In this document: piece after piece, positions 41,825 through 53,726 of the stretch
Layout of the letters: every line of letters starts with the position of its first letter
How positions within the stretch are numbered: the stretch's first letter is position 1
Source of the DNA: Amia ocellicauda
Taxonomy: Eukaryota > Chordata > Actinopteri > Amiiformes > Amiidae
Assembly (NCBI RefSeq): GCF_036373705.1
Contig: NW_027102721.1
Span: 62,001-126,000, forward strand
Reading direction: 5' to 3'
DNA: 64,000 nucleotides
The notes under the pieces: model-generated
The model's database searches: none
Told to the model about the DNA's origin: nothing
What the model saw: the letters and a program-made list of their open reading frames with translations, nothing else
Program-made: the position numbers and the translations under genes

Positions 41825-43490
41825 TTAATAATAATCATACAGAACGTTTCTCCTCTGATTCACCTCAATAATGTTGTCAAACACAGCATACACGACCATA
41901 TTTACAGTGCGTGGTAGAGGCTGCTTGAAACGCATCTCCAAACGCATATTGCCCGTCTTCATCAGTGAAAAATGTTGTCCACACTCTTCGTCAGGGGTCA
42001 GGTTGAAACCGTACAGGGTGTAACCGCTGCAGTATTCCCGGCGATCGATCAGCAGAGGTTGATCCTTGAGATGGCGACCCGTAGCCAGTACTAGACTGTA
42101 ATATTCACGAACCGCGTTGCCGTTTTCAAAGTCAGGTTGAAAAGGTCTGGATGGAACCTGCACACCATCGACGTACAGTGCTATAAATTCCGCGTTATAA
42201 TGTTTAAAGTTAAAGGGGTTCTTGTTGTAAACCCCGGTAAATGCATCATTATCCACGAGACCTATAATAACCTGTTTTGGGAGCTGGCCTAGAAACAGAT
42301 TTTCCTGGTTCATCACCCGTGTCCCTGCGGGGATACTGTGGACTTTCATATAGACTCTTTCGATCGGGTACTTGGCGTTTGCCGTCATTAAAGCCTGCGC
42401 ATGTCCTAGTTTAACCGCCGGGGAGACGGATACTTTTTTCACAAACAGCGAGGCCGATAATATGGTCAGTTTATATTTTTCAGTATCAGGGGTCATCAGA
42501 CAAAAAGCACTTTTACTACGGATCATTTTAATTTTAATGTCTACCCCGTTGAGCATGAGTTTTTCTTGGAAAAATATGTCTGCATGAATATGTCCCATTA
42601 GCTCAAAGGTCCTCCCTTCTGTTGAAAAGGCCGTTCTTTTTTGCAAACCCTTATTGAGTCCCTCTGGATCCTGGTCGTCCATAGCTTCCGGGGTGTCTTT
42701 GAAGAAAAGGCCGGGGCTGAACTGTTTGCTTAGGGTCTCCTCACTATAATTAAGGATACACTCCATCATGGCCCTATAGGGGTAAGTATTGCTGCTTTGA
42801 CTAATGAGCCGATCTCCCAGGGTCACATCCACCTGTGAAAACATGGTCAAAGTGGGTCTTTGAGACTGGTACGTAGTGTGGCTTGTCATAAGTAATTGTG
42901 ACCATGTCATTGCTTTTACCTTTAATAAGTACATTTCTCAAAAGGGGGACATAGCTATCCCCGACCCTCTGGTGTGTTATGATATCCGTATACACATAAA
43001 GAGTGTAAAAGCCGCCACTGATGTCAGCCGGGAAGGGTGCCACCACTTCTGAGAACCTGCTCTCTGTGTCAGAATAGAACCCTAATATACGCCCCAGTTG
43101 TCCTTTGGTTTGAATGCTAATACCAGGTTTTGACACCTTGTACACTCTGTTTTTAATAGGGTTGTAATATAGCTTGATGTTGGGGGTGCCTTCTGAGAAC
43201 TGTTTATGCATCTCATCTAATATTGTATCCACATTGTCATAATAACCTCCTTGCATCGTGAATGTCCATTGACTCTTTTTAACATCGTCAAAAATGGCGA
43301 AGGTGGCATCCTTATCTTGTAAAACAGCCCAAGTGTAAGGATACTGTATTTCCGCCAACCCCACTTCCCACGACCCCCTTAGATCTATAGATTTTCCAAA
43401 TTGTACCGTGTAACTGGATATTTCATTTTTAGGGTATATATCGAGAGAGGCGTTACTGGGTAGAGTCACGTAGAAGCCTCCTGATTCCAT
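41825..43490 (-). pseudogene. Polinton 2 capsid-module remnant (major capsid and penton parts)
   Basis: Sequence matching the major capsid gene and the penton gene of Polinton 1 is present but incomplete, and the core-like gene between them is absent. Treated as a broken fossil region. Confidence 0.88.
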
Positions 43491-43536
43491 CTTGAGTATC
43501 GAAAGTAATGACCCCATCACACCAGCGGGCATGTTG

Positions 43537-44646
43537 TTATAAGGCTTGAATATCACAAACCTGTTGTTCCGGGACCCAACTATTGAACTTTTCAGGCCAT
43601 CCAAGCCATTTCACCAACACATATTTTTTCCGGTTCTGGGTTTTCTCAGCTTATATCTTTTCAACTCTGTATACAATGTCTTTACCCACAATAATTTTTT
43701 GTATCTCGGCTTCATAAAACGTTCCTTCTATATCCTCCCCGTCATAGTCTTTTAACCGGTACACGGGGGGGTCTCTAGCCACCTGTTCGGTAACTGTAAA
43801 ATATTCGTCAGAAAATGTTTGTTCATAACCTTTGGCAAAAGTACTCCTTAGCTTTGAAACGCGAACCACATCACCGATGTTGAACTTATAAGTAGTTTTC
43901 CCCTTCTTAATAAATGGGCCGTATAATTTTTTATAGACCTTAAAAGAATTACTTTGATCAACATCTATAGGCTTCATTTTAATACTGGCGTGATACCCTT
44001 GGTTGTAAGCATCGATAAAATCCTGAACTTTATCAAAATACTTGAACGTGTTGACCGCTGTAAAATATCTCCACATTTTGGTCTTTATGGTGCGGTTAAA
44101 CCTCTCCACCACCGATGCCTTAAGCTCATTACCGGTGGTGAAATGATGTATTTTGTGTCTCTTCAGTAGATTCTGAAATTCTCTGTTGAGAAACTCTTTT
44201 CCTTTATCAGTCTGCAGTTTTTTAGGACATCGTCCCTGGGACAATATATCCTCAAAGGCCCTTGTCACCGCCCGACCTGTTTTATTATGTAGAATGCGAG
44301 CCCAGGCATATTTTGATAACACATCGATACACATCAACATAAATTTGTGACCATTGTTATGTTTTGATAAATTTGACATATCGACTAGATCCATTTGCCA
44401 TTGTGAGTCTATGTCAGTTGCATATACACGGTTTCTTTTAAAGTTAATCCTGAGAGGTTTATGTAAGGTATAGGCGTCTTGTTCCCGTAACCAATCTGAA
44501 ACAACCACATCATTAACCTTCATGCCGGCCTCAGCGAGTCCTCTTTGAAAACCCTTCTTACCCGCCAAACCCCCAATCTTGGCTGGGTTGTAGTATAGTT
44601 CATGCATTTGGGGAGCTTGCCGAGTCATTCTGCCAAATAAACACAC
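43537..44646 (-). pseudogene. Polinton 2 integrase gene, broken
   Basis: Matches the integrase of Polinton 1, including the rve core, but the open frame is not full length. The element has probably lost its own integration function. Confidence 0.85.
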
Positions 44647-44684
44647 AGACCCACACTATGCGCAAAGTTTTTATGCAAGGTTTT

Positions 44685-45197
44685 TTATTCAACTTCAGGA
44701 GAGCAGATACCCCTTTTTAGACATTTGAGAAAAGTATAACATACACAACAATTTTTTCTACGGTCCAGACAAAAAGAAATCAGATGATTGGTTACTTGAT
44801 CTATATCAACAAATACCTGTTTCTTTATCTTGTAGGCACACACCTCAGTTACATATGTAAATAAAACAACAATATGACCTATTTTAAAAGTAAACAGAGG
44901 GGTATTAAACATGCTCAGTAAAAGGTCATACAGATGTTGATGAAATGGCCTAATATCATTCTTGGCCCCCTTGAGCGCTTCATCCCAGTGTTCGTACCCC
45001 CCGGTCTTTGTTACAGCAACCATTAACTTTTCCAGGTTTGAAAGTTGATCCTCATCGATGGTTAAATCTGTAGAGAAAAGGCTCGCGTTGGCTACTTTTC
45101 TGTCAAGCACATGGTGTAATAGCGCTCTCAGGTTAGCTGCAGAGTGTTGATGACAGAACCAGTTGCAGCAGCAGTCCAGAACATTCCCCATGTTCAA
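44685..45197 (-). CDS. Polinton 2 accessory protein, possible Bcl-2-like
   Basis: Protein sequence identical to the copy at 21951. Its stop lies within an AATAAA signal here too. Confidence 0.4.
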   Translation of the reverse strand: MNMGNVLDCCCNWFCHQHSAANLRALLHHVLDRKVANASLFSTDLTIDEDQLSNLEKLMVAVTKTGGYEHWDEALKGAKNDIRPFHQHLYDLLLSMFNTPLFTFKIGHIVVLFTYVTEVCAYKIKKQVFVDIDQVTNHLISFCLDRRKNCCVCYTFLKCLKRGICSPEVE

Positions 45198-45203
45198 AGT
45201 CCC

Positions 45204-46052
45204 TTAGTTCAGGTCAGAGTCTGAATCAGTGGCGTAGATGTCGAATTCTTCGTCGCTGCCCCCAGCTTTAACTTCTTTACGGAAGAAATAAGCTTTTAGC
45301 TTGCCAGCGGTTTTTCTACTTGGCTCATCCAGGTCATTGAGCAGCTGCCCAAGTTTCTCTATTATAAACGGCTCCTTTTTCAGCTCCAGCAAAATCTCAT
45401 CTATGATTTTCTGGACTTGTCCAGCAGTGACATGTATGTGGGAGTAAGACAGAGCCTTGATTAGTGCCGGTTTCAGCCACGGTTTGTTCAGTCTTCTGTA
45501 AAACACGTTGAAATAGAACAGGAAATAGTAACGGTCTGGTTCAAACAAACAACTGTGTCTCAACTGACTGGGGTGATTCACTTCACACCCCCGACAGACT
45601 TCTTTCAGAGCTCGGTCGATGAGAGCACTCAGAATATACACCAGGGTGCTTTTAACCACTCTGCTTACTTGGACACCTACCCCGGGCATAAATCCTGCGT
45701 CTTCATCACGCCCCCGAGACCGTCCGATGCTCATTGGGTCGCCTGGTGGTTTGTGGGGTGTTTCTACATCCATTGGACTGACCCCCTCCTGAGACGCACA
45801 GACGGTAGACAGTTCGGCAAAATCGAGGCCCTCCATGAGCTCCAGAGGCTGGGGATCCCCGAGACTCATTTGGACATCCATCGCTCCGCATGTTGTTTCG
45901 TCCTGAGGGACCGGGGTCTGAGGTCTTGGAGGGTAACCGCAGTCAGAGGGTTCCGGAGTGTATACAAAATCTGGGGAATAGAACCAGGGGTGATCCCGGG
46001 TTTGAAGAGGCCTGTAGAGCCTGTCGACGTCCGCAGCTTTCGGGTAAGACAT
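45204..46052 (-). CDS. Polinton 2 accessory protein with Cys/His cluster
   Basis: Protein sequence identical to the copy at 22470, with the same CRE-like and TATA-like sites upstream (about 46088-46115). Confidence 0.65.
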   Translation of the reverse strand: MSYPKAADVDRLYRPLQTRDHPWFYSPDFVYTPEPSDCGYPPRPQTPVPQDETTCGAMDVQMSLGDPQPLELMEGLDFAELSTVCASQEGVSPMDVETPHKPPGDPMSIGRSRGRDEDAGFMPGVGVQVSRVVKSTLVYILSALIDRALKEVCRGCEVNHPSQLRHSCLFEPDRYYFLFYFNVFYRRLNKPWLKPALIKALSYSHIHVTAGQVQKIIDEILLELKKEPFIIEKLGQLLNDLDEPSRKTAGKLKAYFFRKEVKAGGSDEEFDIYATDSDSDLN

Positions 46053-46130
46053 TCTCTTTAATTTTAAACCATGAATGAATTGTTGCGCCTTTTATCCTAT
46101 CTCTTCACTACGTCACGACACACCGCCCTC

Positions 46131-46841
46131 TTAGAAGAGAGTAGACCCTGAGCCGTCAGACCCCCCTCCAACCCCCCACAGGTCGTCTGTTTTATCATCG
46201 TCGTCGTCATTCAAGGGGGATATATAATCCATAATCCAGCATATTCTCCTTCTAACAGAATCCAGTTGTGAACATTTGGTCAAGATGTCAAAACCATCAT
46301 TTATACAGTTTATGACCTCTTTCAAGAACGGCCAGTCCACGGCGTCAAACATAATTTCAGTAACCTGTTTTTCTGGATCCTCCACAACCCCTTCAATAGG
46401 GTTTGTAATCAGGGTACTGCTAAACAAAACCTTACGATCAGTAGTTAGAGATAGACTCTTCACCACTGTACCGTAGTTCTGCAAGCTTTCCCATTCACAC
46501 CTTTCAAAACTCTGAGTCGGAGACTCCATTTCGCCTTCTCTTGGACCCTCTTGCAAGCCTTCTAGAGTCTTATCCACAAGCCCCAGGTCTCTCCATGCCA
46601 TCACCTTCAACCAGTCCTCAAAAGAGTATTCAATCACCGTCTCAAAAGGTTCCAACGTATCCTCCTTCTCTCCCAAAGCAAAAAGCTCCACTCCAACATA
46701 GCTGGGATCCCTTTTAAAGCGGTAACCCCGTCGACCCCCCCAGAACAACACCCAGGAGCGTTCAATCTTCAAATTGGTGAGTACAGGAACCCTTGCCCGG
46801 GATTGTTTCTTGCGGGGTTTCATGTTGATGTCGCTGGACAT
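46131..46841 (-). CDS. Polinton 2 accessory protein, 236 aa, unknown
   Basis: Counterpart of 23397-24107 with four residue differences. No family recognised. Confidence 0.6.
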   Translation of the reverse strand: MSSDINMKPRKKQSRARVPVLTNLKIERSWVLFWGGRRGYRFKRDPSYVGVELFALGEKEDTLEPFETVIEYSFEDWLKVMAWRDLGLVDKTLEGLQEGPREGEMESPTQSFERCEWESLQNYGTVVKSLSLTTDRKVLFSSTLITNPIEGVVEDPEKQVTEIMFDAVDWPFLKEVINCINDGFDILTKCSQLDSVRRRICWIMDYISPLNDDDDDKTDDLWGVGGGSDGSGSTLF

Positions 46842-46962
46842 GTTGAAGAAGCGGGATGTTTCAGATGCTGAGAATTAAAGAGGTATTGCCTAAAAGCAGC
46901 GCGGGGTCTTAAATAGAGAGGAGAGTTTCGGGGCGTTGCCTTCAGGGGGGGGGGGGGGGTCT

Positions 46963-47143
46963 TTATGGGTGGCCTTGTTGTTCAGGGTTTTAGGGGTGTA
47001 CACTTTCTGACGGATATGACGTAGGAATAATTAAGGAAATAACTCTAAAATCACGCCCCCCAATTATGACGTAGGAATATTAATAAGCTTAGGGCATACG
47101 TCATAACAAAATAGGCCGCGCCCAAAAAACCCTACTATCTACT
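46963..47143 (-). repeat. Polinton 2 right terminal inverted repeat, 181 bp
   Basis: Full inverted match to 31445-31625, ending CTATCTACT before CACAGG. Confidence 0.93.
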
Positions 47144-47176
47144 CACAGGTCCTAGGGGAAGAGCAACAGATCCACC

Positions 47177-47248
47177 TTCCCTGACCGGGAATCGAACCCG
47201 GGCCGCGGCGGTGAGAGCGCCGAATCCTGACCACTAGACCACCAGGGA
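47177..47248 (-). tRNA. tRNA-Glu(CTC), unit E, beside Polinton 2
   Basis: All stems pair and the anticodon is CTC. It lies 33 nt from the Polinton right end, exactly as at Polinton 1. Confidence 0.93.
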
Positions 47249-47383
47249 CGGCTCCGGAAGTGACCCGCCACACGCAGCACTCTGGGCGCAACTTGGCTCA
47301 CTCTGGACTTGGCCGTGCGACAGAGCGAGACGTGTGCGTAGAGCAGAAACCTTCGTCACGGGCAAGAGGTGGGCAGCCGGCTT

Positions 47384-47455
47384 GGTTCCATGGTGTAATG
47401 GTTAGCACTCTGGACTCTGAATCCAGCGATCTGAGTTCAAGTCTCGGTGGGACCT
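47384..47455 (+). tRNA. tRNA-Gln(CTG), unit E
   Basis: As at 1032, with one T-stem change (C to T) that gives a wobble pair. Confidence 0.93.
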
Positions 47456-47611
47456 GGGGCCCTTGGCAGGGGCAGCGGCGGTGAAGCGGTGGTCTCCCTG
47501 CGTGAGGGCCTGTGTCTGCGAATAAGGCCTGTTTATGTTCCCTCTTGGGAGGCTTGGAGACGAATTGGCAAAAACTCCGGGTCGGCCTGGTGCGTTCATC
47601 TTCCTGGTGGT

Positions 47612-48263
47612 GACCGCGTGGCTTAACGGAGAAGAAGGTGCCTGTGTTGACAGATTACAGATAGATTATTTCCCTTCTTGGAAATCATCGTTAAAGCGAA
47701 AAGGAACTTTGTAAACCAGCTAGCTTGGAAGCAACCACGTCAGGGCATTCTTTCAGTGAGACCTCGGTTTTTTACAAGCACGAGTGAAGCTTTAAAAGAA
47801 AATGACATAGAATGTTTGCGGCCGTTCATCCAATCAAAAGTTGCAAGCCCGAGTCCGATTGCGGTCTGTCTTCCCTGGGGGCGGGGGGGATTGTGTTTTG
47901 TGAGATTCGGGGGAGAGGTGAGGTGGCTTTCTTTGGTGTATGCCAGAGGTCCGGTGAGAGGTTGTCTTTTACAACTGTCCCTCAGTCAATACCAAAAACA
48001 GTCCCTGCCAATCTGGGAAAGCCATTCAGTCCACAAACAGAGTTTTGACAAACATCCTGCGGGCTTTTTCTCCACCGTTTGATCCTTTTATCGTTGACAG
48101 GAATTTCTACAGGGTACGTCCCGAACAGGTGCCTCAATGGCTGTTTGCTAGCTCGATAAATCTAACTTGCTCGGTCTGCATACTATCTTTAATCTAAAAC
48201 ATCATACAGTCTCTTCGGTCTGACTTCGGATCGGAAGATTGAGGGTTGGAGTGCCTTTGCGGT
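47612..48263 (+). pseudogene. Split tRNA-Arg(TCG), unit E, cut at its 3' end (47612-47630 and 48217-48263)
   Basis: Same split as in other units. The last two bases of the 3' half are lost in a rearrangement that joins this point to the tRNA-Ala 3' half. Confidence 0.75.
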
Positions 48264-48284
48264 GATGGCCTGCGTGAGGGCCAG
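48264..48284. other. Deletion junction with filler DNA in unit E
   Basis: About 222 bp present in other units (1912-2133 in unit A) are missing and 21 bp of new sequence stand in their place. The filler shares CCTGCGTGAGGGCC with the spacer near 47497-47511, about 770 bp away, so it looks copied. Confidence 0.75.
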
Positions 48285-50175
48285 CGATCCCGCTGCCTCT
48301 CGCATGCTGTAGCGTAAGGTACACTTATACATTTCAATTAAAGAAGTGAATTTAAAGTATCACCTTATCACGAATCCTGGAATCTTGTAGAACTCAATTT
48401 CTGTAATAATTGGACGCAGACACCAATTCCAAAGATATAAATTGTCAAATGTATTCAAAACAAAGACTAAATGTAGCACTACACTAATTATACAAAAGGG
48501 AAAAACTAATTACAATTCAACTCTAGATCAACAAATCGAAGACAAATCACTTCCGTGACCAAATCAAAGACCATGGGATCACATATGATAACACAAATCG
48601 TTAAACAAAAAAGGTTATAAACACATTGACTACAATACCGGTTAGTAAGACGAAGGTGAGTCTCTCGTTAGTATTATTAGTCAGACATTAAATAACTACG
48701 CAGGTTAGTATTTATGTCAGGTAACTTCTCGTTATATATATATCAGTCTCATTCACGTTTAGGTGCCGAGAAAGATCCTATCATTACTTGTTACCACAAT
48801 TTCCCTTAACTGATTATTATTCAATGATTAAGGATAGGCAGGGCCACCAATAATCTAATGTCAATTAACTTGTGTCAATTTCAGACTAAACAGTTAAACA
48901 GGAATGAGACGATATTTCTCGGCGTTGACAGATTTTATTTCTAAAATGATCAACAAAACAGTTTAATGCAACACACATTTATATTTAAGAAAACTAAATG
49001 ATATTACACATTCTAAAATTATGAATCACAGATTAACATTTCTAATTGATTTCTCAAATGTCATGAATCATGAACTCCAAACTGTTAAACTTATCTGAAC
49101 TTCGTCGCAGAGAGGCCTCTCTGGCTTCGGGCTCAGATAACAGCACACGGCACGAGGTCCGTGTGGTTTGGAACAAAGGCAGTCTGGTTCGGCTTTGTCC
49201 AAGAACTTCCACTCAGTCGATACACCTGGAAGTTGGGGTTTCGCGAAAGTAGAGTCGTTTCCAAACAGATTTTCCACTGGTTTGAAGGCTCCAAGGTTGT
49301 GCACAAAATCTTCTTGGCAAGCAGGGTCTCTCACCGTACTTATTTGAAGACAAAGTCTTTGAGGAAAGCAGGGCCGTGTTTGTTCCAAGGGTCAAGTTTC
49401 TTAAGACTCAAATAGCTATTTAAATGACTGACACTTTCGTATACAGTCGACTTAGTCAATTGTCCAGCTGTAAAACTCCACTGATCAGGTGGGCACAGGC
49501 GGGCAGCGCAGTTTGTAAAGTTCTTTATTTAATAAAGTCCTTTAAAAGAATTCTTCGTACGGCTCAATCTCCTTCTCCCAGTTTAACTCTTCTGTTGCCG
49601 GCAAAGACTTAGTTGGTTTCTGGTTCCGGTTCTGGCAACAGAGCTACAGGTTGAGCTGTGGCAGCGAGTTACTGGTTCAGGTGAGAGAGAGCGAGAAAGA
49701 CTGTCCGCTCTTCCTTATAGTCTGTCAGATCAAGAGGTGATTGGTTCTTGAGTTTTTGAGATTGGATTTCGGTTTCAGCCCCCAGTGTCCTATTGGATGG
49801 GGGCTTGATTTATGACTGATGTCAATCCATGCCATCTTTTGGAAATGCCGGTTGGCCTTGGTTCGTAGCTCTATGTCGGGATTTCGGCTCTCGTCCACTT
49901 CAAAGAGTTTTTATCACCTACAGGCCCCTTTCTCCAGACATCTCATAGCAGAATTCCAAACTATTTGGCCTCTTCTTGGTGCCATCCTCCCCAAAACTGT
50001 CACTTTGATGCAAACCAGTTCCAAGCTGATGAGCTAAGGGAATCTGATAACTTTGGGGGGGAGAGGTTTTCTTTAGATCAGTGCTTCAGCTCAGAGTCCA
50101 AATGCTCTTATCCAAATACACCCAACATAACGCTACAATGCTAAGCAAGCGCTCTACCACGTGAGCTAATCCTCA
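48285..50175 (-). pseudogene. Split and truncated tRNA-Ala(AGC), unit E/F junction (50138-50175 and 48285-48307)
   Basis: The 5' half is as elsewhere but has one change in the anticodon stem. The 3' half has lost its acceptor strand and part of the T arm to the neighbouring deletion. Confidence 0.8.
48308..50137. mobile_element. LTR-like insertion, 1,830 bp, unit E
   Basis: Starts TGTAGCGT and ends ACGCTACA with ATGC on both sides; somewhat more substitutions than its neighbours. Confidence 0.72.
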
Positions 50176-50498
50176 GGGCTCTCGGTGAGGCCGACCCCCA
50201 CTTCTTCAGTCTTTAAGTGGCACGTCGCGAGTAAGTCCTTTCCTGCGCTTCAGGCAAGCTTGCAGCCAACTGCGGACGACTTTACATCCTCGGTGGCAGC
50301 CATCGCCCCGCAATAGAAAAGGATTGTCATGAGCAAAACTTTCAAAGTGACCGAAAAGATCACGGCCCGTCGTGTGATGTGATTTACATGAGCTGCAGAA
50401 ACGTTCATGGAAATATGTATATAAGTAAGGATTTAATCACAGATAGAGAGAGAGAAAACGCACCATACAGGTCCTAGGGGAAGAGCAACAGATCCACC

Positions 50499-50570
50499 TT
50501 CCCTGACCGGGAATCGAACCCGGGCCGCGGCGGTGAGAGCGCCGAATCCTGAACACTAGACCACCAGGGA
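50499..50570 (-). tRNA. tRNA-Glu(CTC), unit F
   Basis: As at 27947 except for one D-arm change. Empty Polinton site; the flank reads TACAGG instead of CACAGG. Confidence 0.9.
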
Positions 50571-50705
50571 CGGCTCCGAAAGTGACCCGCCACATGCAGC
50601 ACTCTGGGCGCAACTTGGCTCACTCTGGACTTGGCCGTGCGACAGAGCGAGACGTGTGCGTAGAGCAGAAACCTTCATCATGGGCAAGAGGTGTGCAGCG
50701 GGCTT

Positions 50706-50777
50706 GGTTCCATGGAGTAATGGTTAGCACTCTGGACTCTGAATCCAGCGATCTGAGTTCAAGTCTCGGTGGGACCT
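50706..50777 (+). tRNA. tRNA-Gln(CTG), unit F
   Basis: As at 1032 with one D-stem change (T to A) and the wobble-pair T-stem change seen at 47384. Confidence 0.9.
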
Positions 50778-50933
50778 GGGGCCCTTGGCAGGGGCAGCTG
50801 CGGTGAAGCGGTTGTCTCCCTGCGTGAGGGCCTGTGTCTGCGAATAAGGCCTGTTTATGTTCCCTCTTGGGAGGCTTGGAGACGAATTGGCGAAAACTCC
50901 GGGTCGGCCTGGTGCGTTCATCTTCCTGGTGGT

Positions 50934-51587
50934 GACCGCGTGGCTTAACGGAGAAGAAGGTGCCTGTGTTGACAGATTACAGATAGATTATTTCCCTTCT
51001 TGGAAATCATCGTTAAAGCGAAAAGGAACTTTGTAAACCAGCTAGCTTGGAAGCAACCACGTCAGGGCATTCTTTCAGTGAGACCTCGGTTTTTTACAAG
51101 CACGAGTGAAGCTTTAAAAGAAAATTACATAGAATGTTTGCGGCCGTTCATCCAATCAAAAGGTGCAAGCCCGAGTCCGATTGCGGTCTGTCTTCCCTGG
51201 GGGCGGGGGGGATTGTGTTTTGTGAGATCCGGGGGAGAGGTGAGGTGGCTTTCTTTGGTGTATGCCAGAGGTCCGGTGAGAGGTTGTCTTTTACAACTGT
51301 CCCTCAGTCAATACCAAAAACAGTCCCTGCCAATCTGGGAAAGCCATTCAGTCCACAAACAGAGTTTTGACAAACATCCTGCGGGCTTTTTCTCCACCGT
51401 TTGATCCTTTTATCGTTGACAGGAATTTCTACAGGGTACGTCCCGAACAGGTGCCTCAATGGCTGTTTGCTAGCTCGATAAATCTAACTTGCTCGGTCTG
51501 CATACTATCTTTAATCTAAAACATCATACAGTCTCTTCGGTCTGACTTCGGATCGGAAGATTGAGGGTTGGAGTGCCTTTGCGGTCG
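50934..51587 (+). pseudogene. Split tRNA-Arg(TCG), unit F (50934-50952 and 51539-51587)
   Basis: Same arrangement as at 1260, with all acceptor pairs kept. Confidence 0.75.
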
Positions 51588-51791
51588 TTCCTGGGGTTAC
51601 GACGTCGAAGCGGCATCTCGGTCGTTTTTGGGGAACTTCGGAAGGGCCAGCCGGCGTGCTAATGCTGCAGCCGTCGCCGGCGCGTTGTGTCTGATAACCT
51701 TACGGCAAACAGGCAATGCCTTGCGCCTGTGTCTGCGGCAAGAAAAGTGAGCGACTCTCCCCCGAAACCGGGGCACGAGCACCTGAGGCCT

Positions 51792-53726
51792 TGGAGAATG
51801 CGGGCATCGATCCCGCCGCCTCTCGCATGCTGTAGCGTAAGGTACACTTATACATTTCAATTAAAGAAGTGAATTTATAGTATCACCTTATCACGAATCC
51901 TGGAATCTTGTAGAACTCAATTTCTGTAATAATTGGACGCAGACACCAATTCCAAAGATATAAATTGTCAAATGTATTCAAAACAAAGACTAAATGTAGC
52001 ACTACACTAATTATACAAAAGGGAAAAACTAATTACAATTAAACTCTAGATCAACAAATCGAAGACAAATCACTTCCGTGACCAAATCGAAGACAAATCA
52101 CTTCCGTGACCAAATCAAAGACCGTGGGATCACATATGATAACACAAATCGTTAAACAAAAAAGGTTATAAACACATTGACTACAATACCGGTTAGTAAG
52201 ACGAAGGTGAGTCTCTCGTTAGTATTATTAGTCAGACATTAAATAACTACGCAGGTTAGTATTTATGTCAGGTAACTTCTCGTTATATATATATCAGTCT
52301 CATTCACGTTTAGGTGCCGAGAAAGATCCTATCATTACTTGTTACCACAATTTCCCTTAACTGATTATTATTCAATGGTTAAGGATAGGCAGGGCCACCA
52401 ATAATCTAATGTCTATTAACTTGTGTCAATTTCAGACTAAACAGTTAAACAGGAATGAGAAGATATTTCTCGGCGTTGACAGATTTTATTTCTAAAATTA
52501 TCAACAAAACAGTTTAATGCAACACACATTTATATTTCAGAAAACTAAATGATATTACACATTCTAGAGTTATGAATCACAGATTAACATTTCTAATTGA
52601 TTTCTCAAATGTCATGAATCATGAACTCCAAACTGTTAAACTTATCTGAACTTCGTCGCAGAGAGGCCTCTCTGGCTTCGGGCTCAGATAACAGCACACG
52701 GCATGAGGTCCGTGTGGTTTGGAACAAAGGCAGTCCGGTTCGGCTTTGTCCAAGAACTTCCACTCAGTCGATACACCTGGAAGTTGGGGTTTCGCGAAAG
52801 TAGAGTCGTTTCCAAACAGATTTTCCACTGGTTTGAAGGCTCCAAGGTTGTGCACAAAATCTTCTTGGCAAGCAGGGTCTCTCACCGTACTTATTTGAAG
52901 ACAAAGTCTTTGAGGAAAGCAGGGCCGTGTTTGTTCCAAGGGTCAAGTTTCTTAAGACTCAAATAGCTATTTAAATGACTGACACTTTCGTATACAGTCG
53001 ACTTAGTCAATTGTCCAGCTGTAAAACTCCACTGATCAGGTGGGCACAGGTGGGCAGCGCAGTCTGTAAAGTTCTTTATTTAATAAAGTCCTTTAAAAGA
53101 ATTCTTCGTACGGCTCAATCTCCTTCTCCCAGTTTAACTCTTCTGTTGCCGGCAAAGACTTAGTTGGTTTCTGGTTCCGGTTCTGGCAACAGAGCTACAG
53201 GTTGAGCTGTGGCAGCGAGTTACTGGTTCAGGTGAGAGAGAGCGAGAAAGACTGTCCGCTGTTCCTTATAGTCTGTCAGATCAAGAGGTGATTGGTTCTT
53301 GAGTTTTTGAGATTGGATTTCGGTTTCAGCCCCCAGTGTCCTATTGGAGGGGGGCTTGATTTATGACTGATGTCAATCCATGCCATCTTTTGGAAATGCC
53401 GGTTGGCCTGGGTTCGTAGCTCTATGTCGGGATTTCGGCTCTCGTCCACTTCAAAGAGTTTTTATCACCTACAGGCCCCTTTCTCCAGACATCTCATAGC
53501 AGAATTCCAAACTATTTGGCCTCTTCTTGGTGCCATCCTCCCCAAAACTGTCACTTTGATGCAAACCACTTCCAAGCTGATGAGCTTAGGGAATCTGATA
53601 ACTTTCGGGGGGAGAGGTTTTCTTTAGATCAGTGCTTCAGCTCAGAGCCCAAATACTCTTATCCAAATACACCCAACATAACGCTACAATGCTAAGCGAG
53701 CGCTCTACCACGTGAGCTAATCCTCA
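51792..53726 (-). pseudogene. Split tRNA-Ala(AGC), unit F/G junction (53689-53726 and 51792-51830)
   Basis: Same split as elsewhere, with the ATGC duplication at 51827-51830 and 53689-53692. Confidence 0.82.
51831..53688. mobile_element. LTR-like insertion, 1,858 bp, unit F
   Basis: As the other copies but 28 bp longer through a local tandem duplication (52061-52088 repeated at 52089-52116). Confidence 0.72.

Larger units (their letters stand above)
31445..47143. mobile_element. Polinton (Maverick) 2, 15.70 kb, broken
   Basis: Ends in the same inverted repeats as Polinton 1 and is flanked by CACAGG (31439-31444 and 47144-47149). It lies in unit E at the same nucleotide as Polinton 1 in unit C. 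Replication genes and accessory genes are present, but the capsid and integrase region is incomplete, with at least two breaks. Overall identity to Polinton 1 is very high. Confidence 0.95.
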
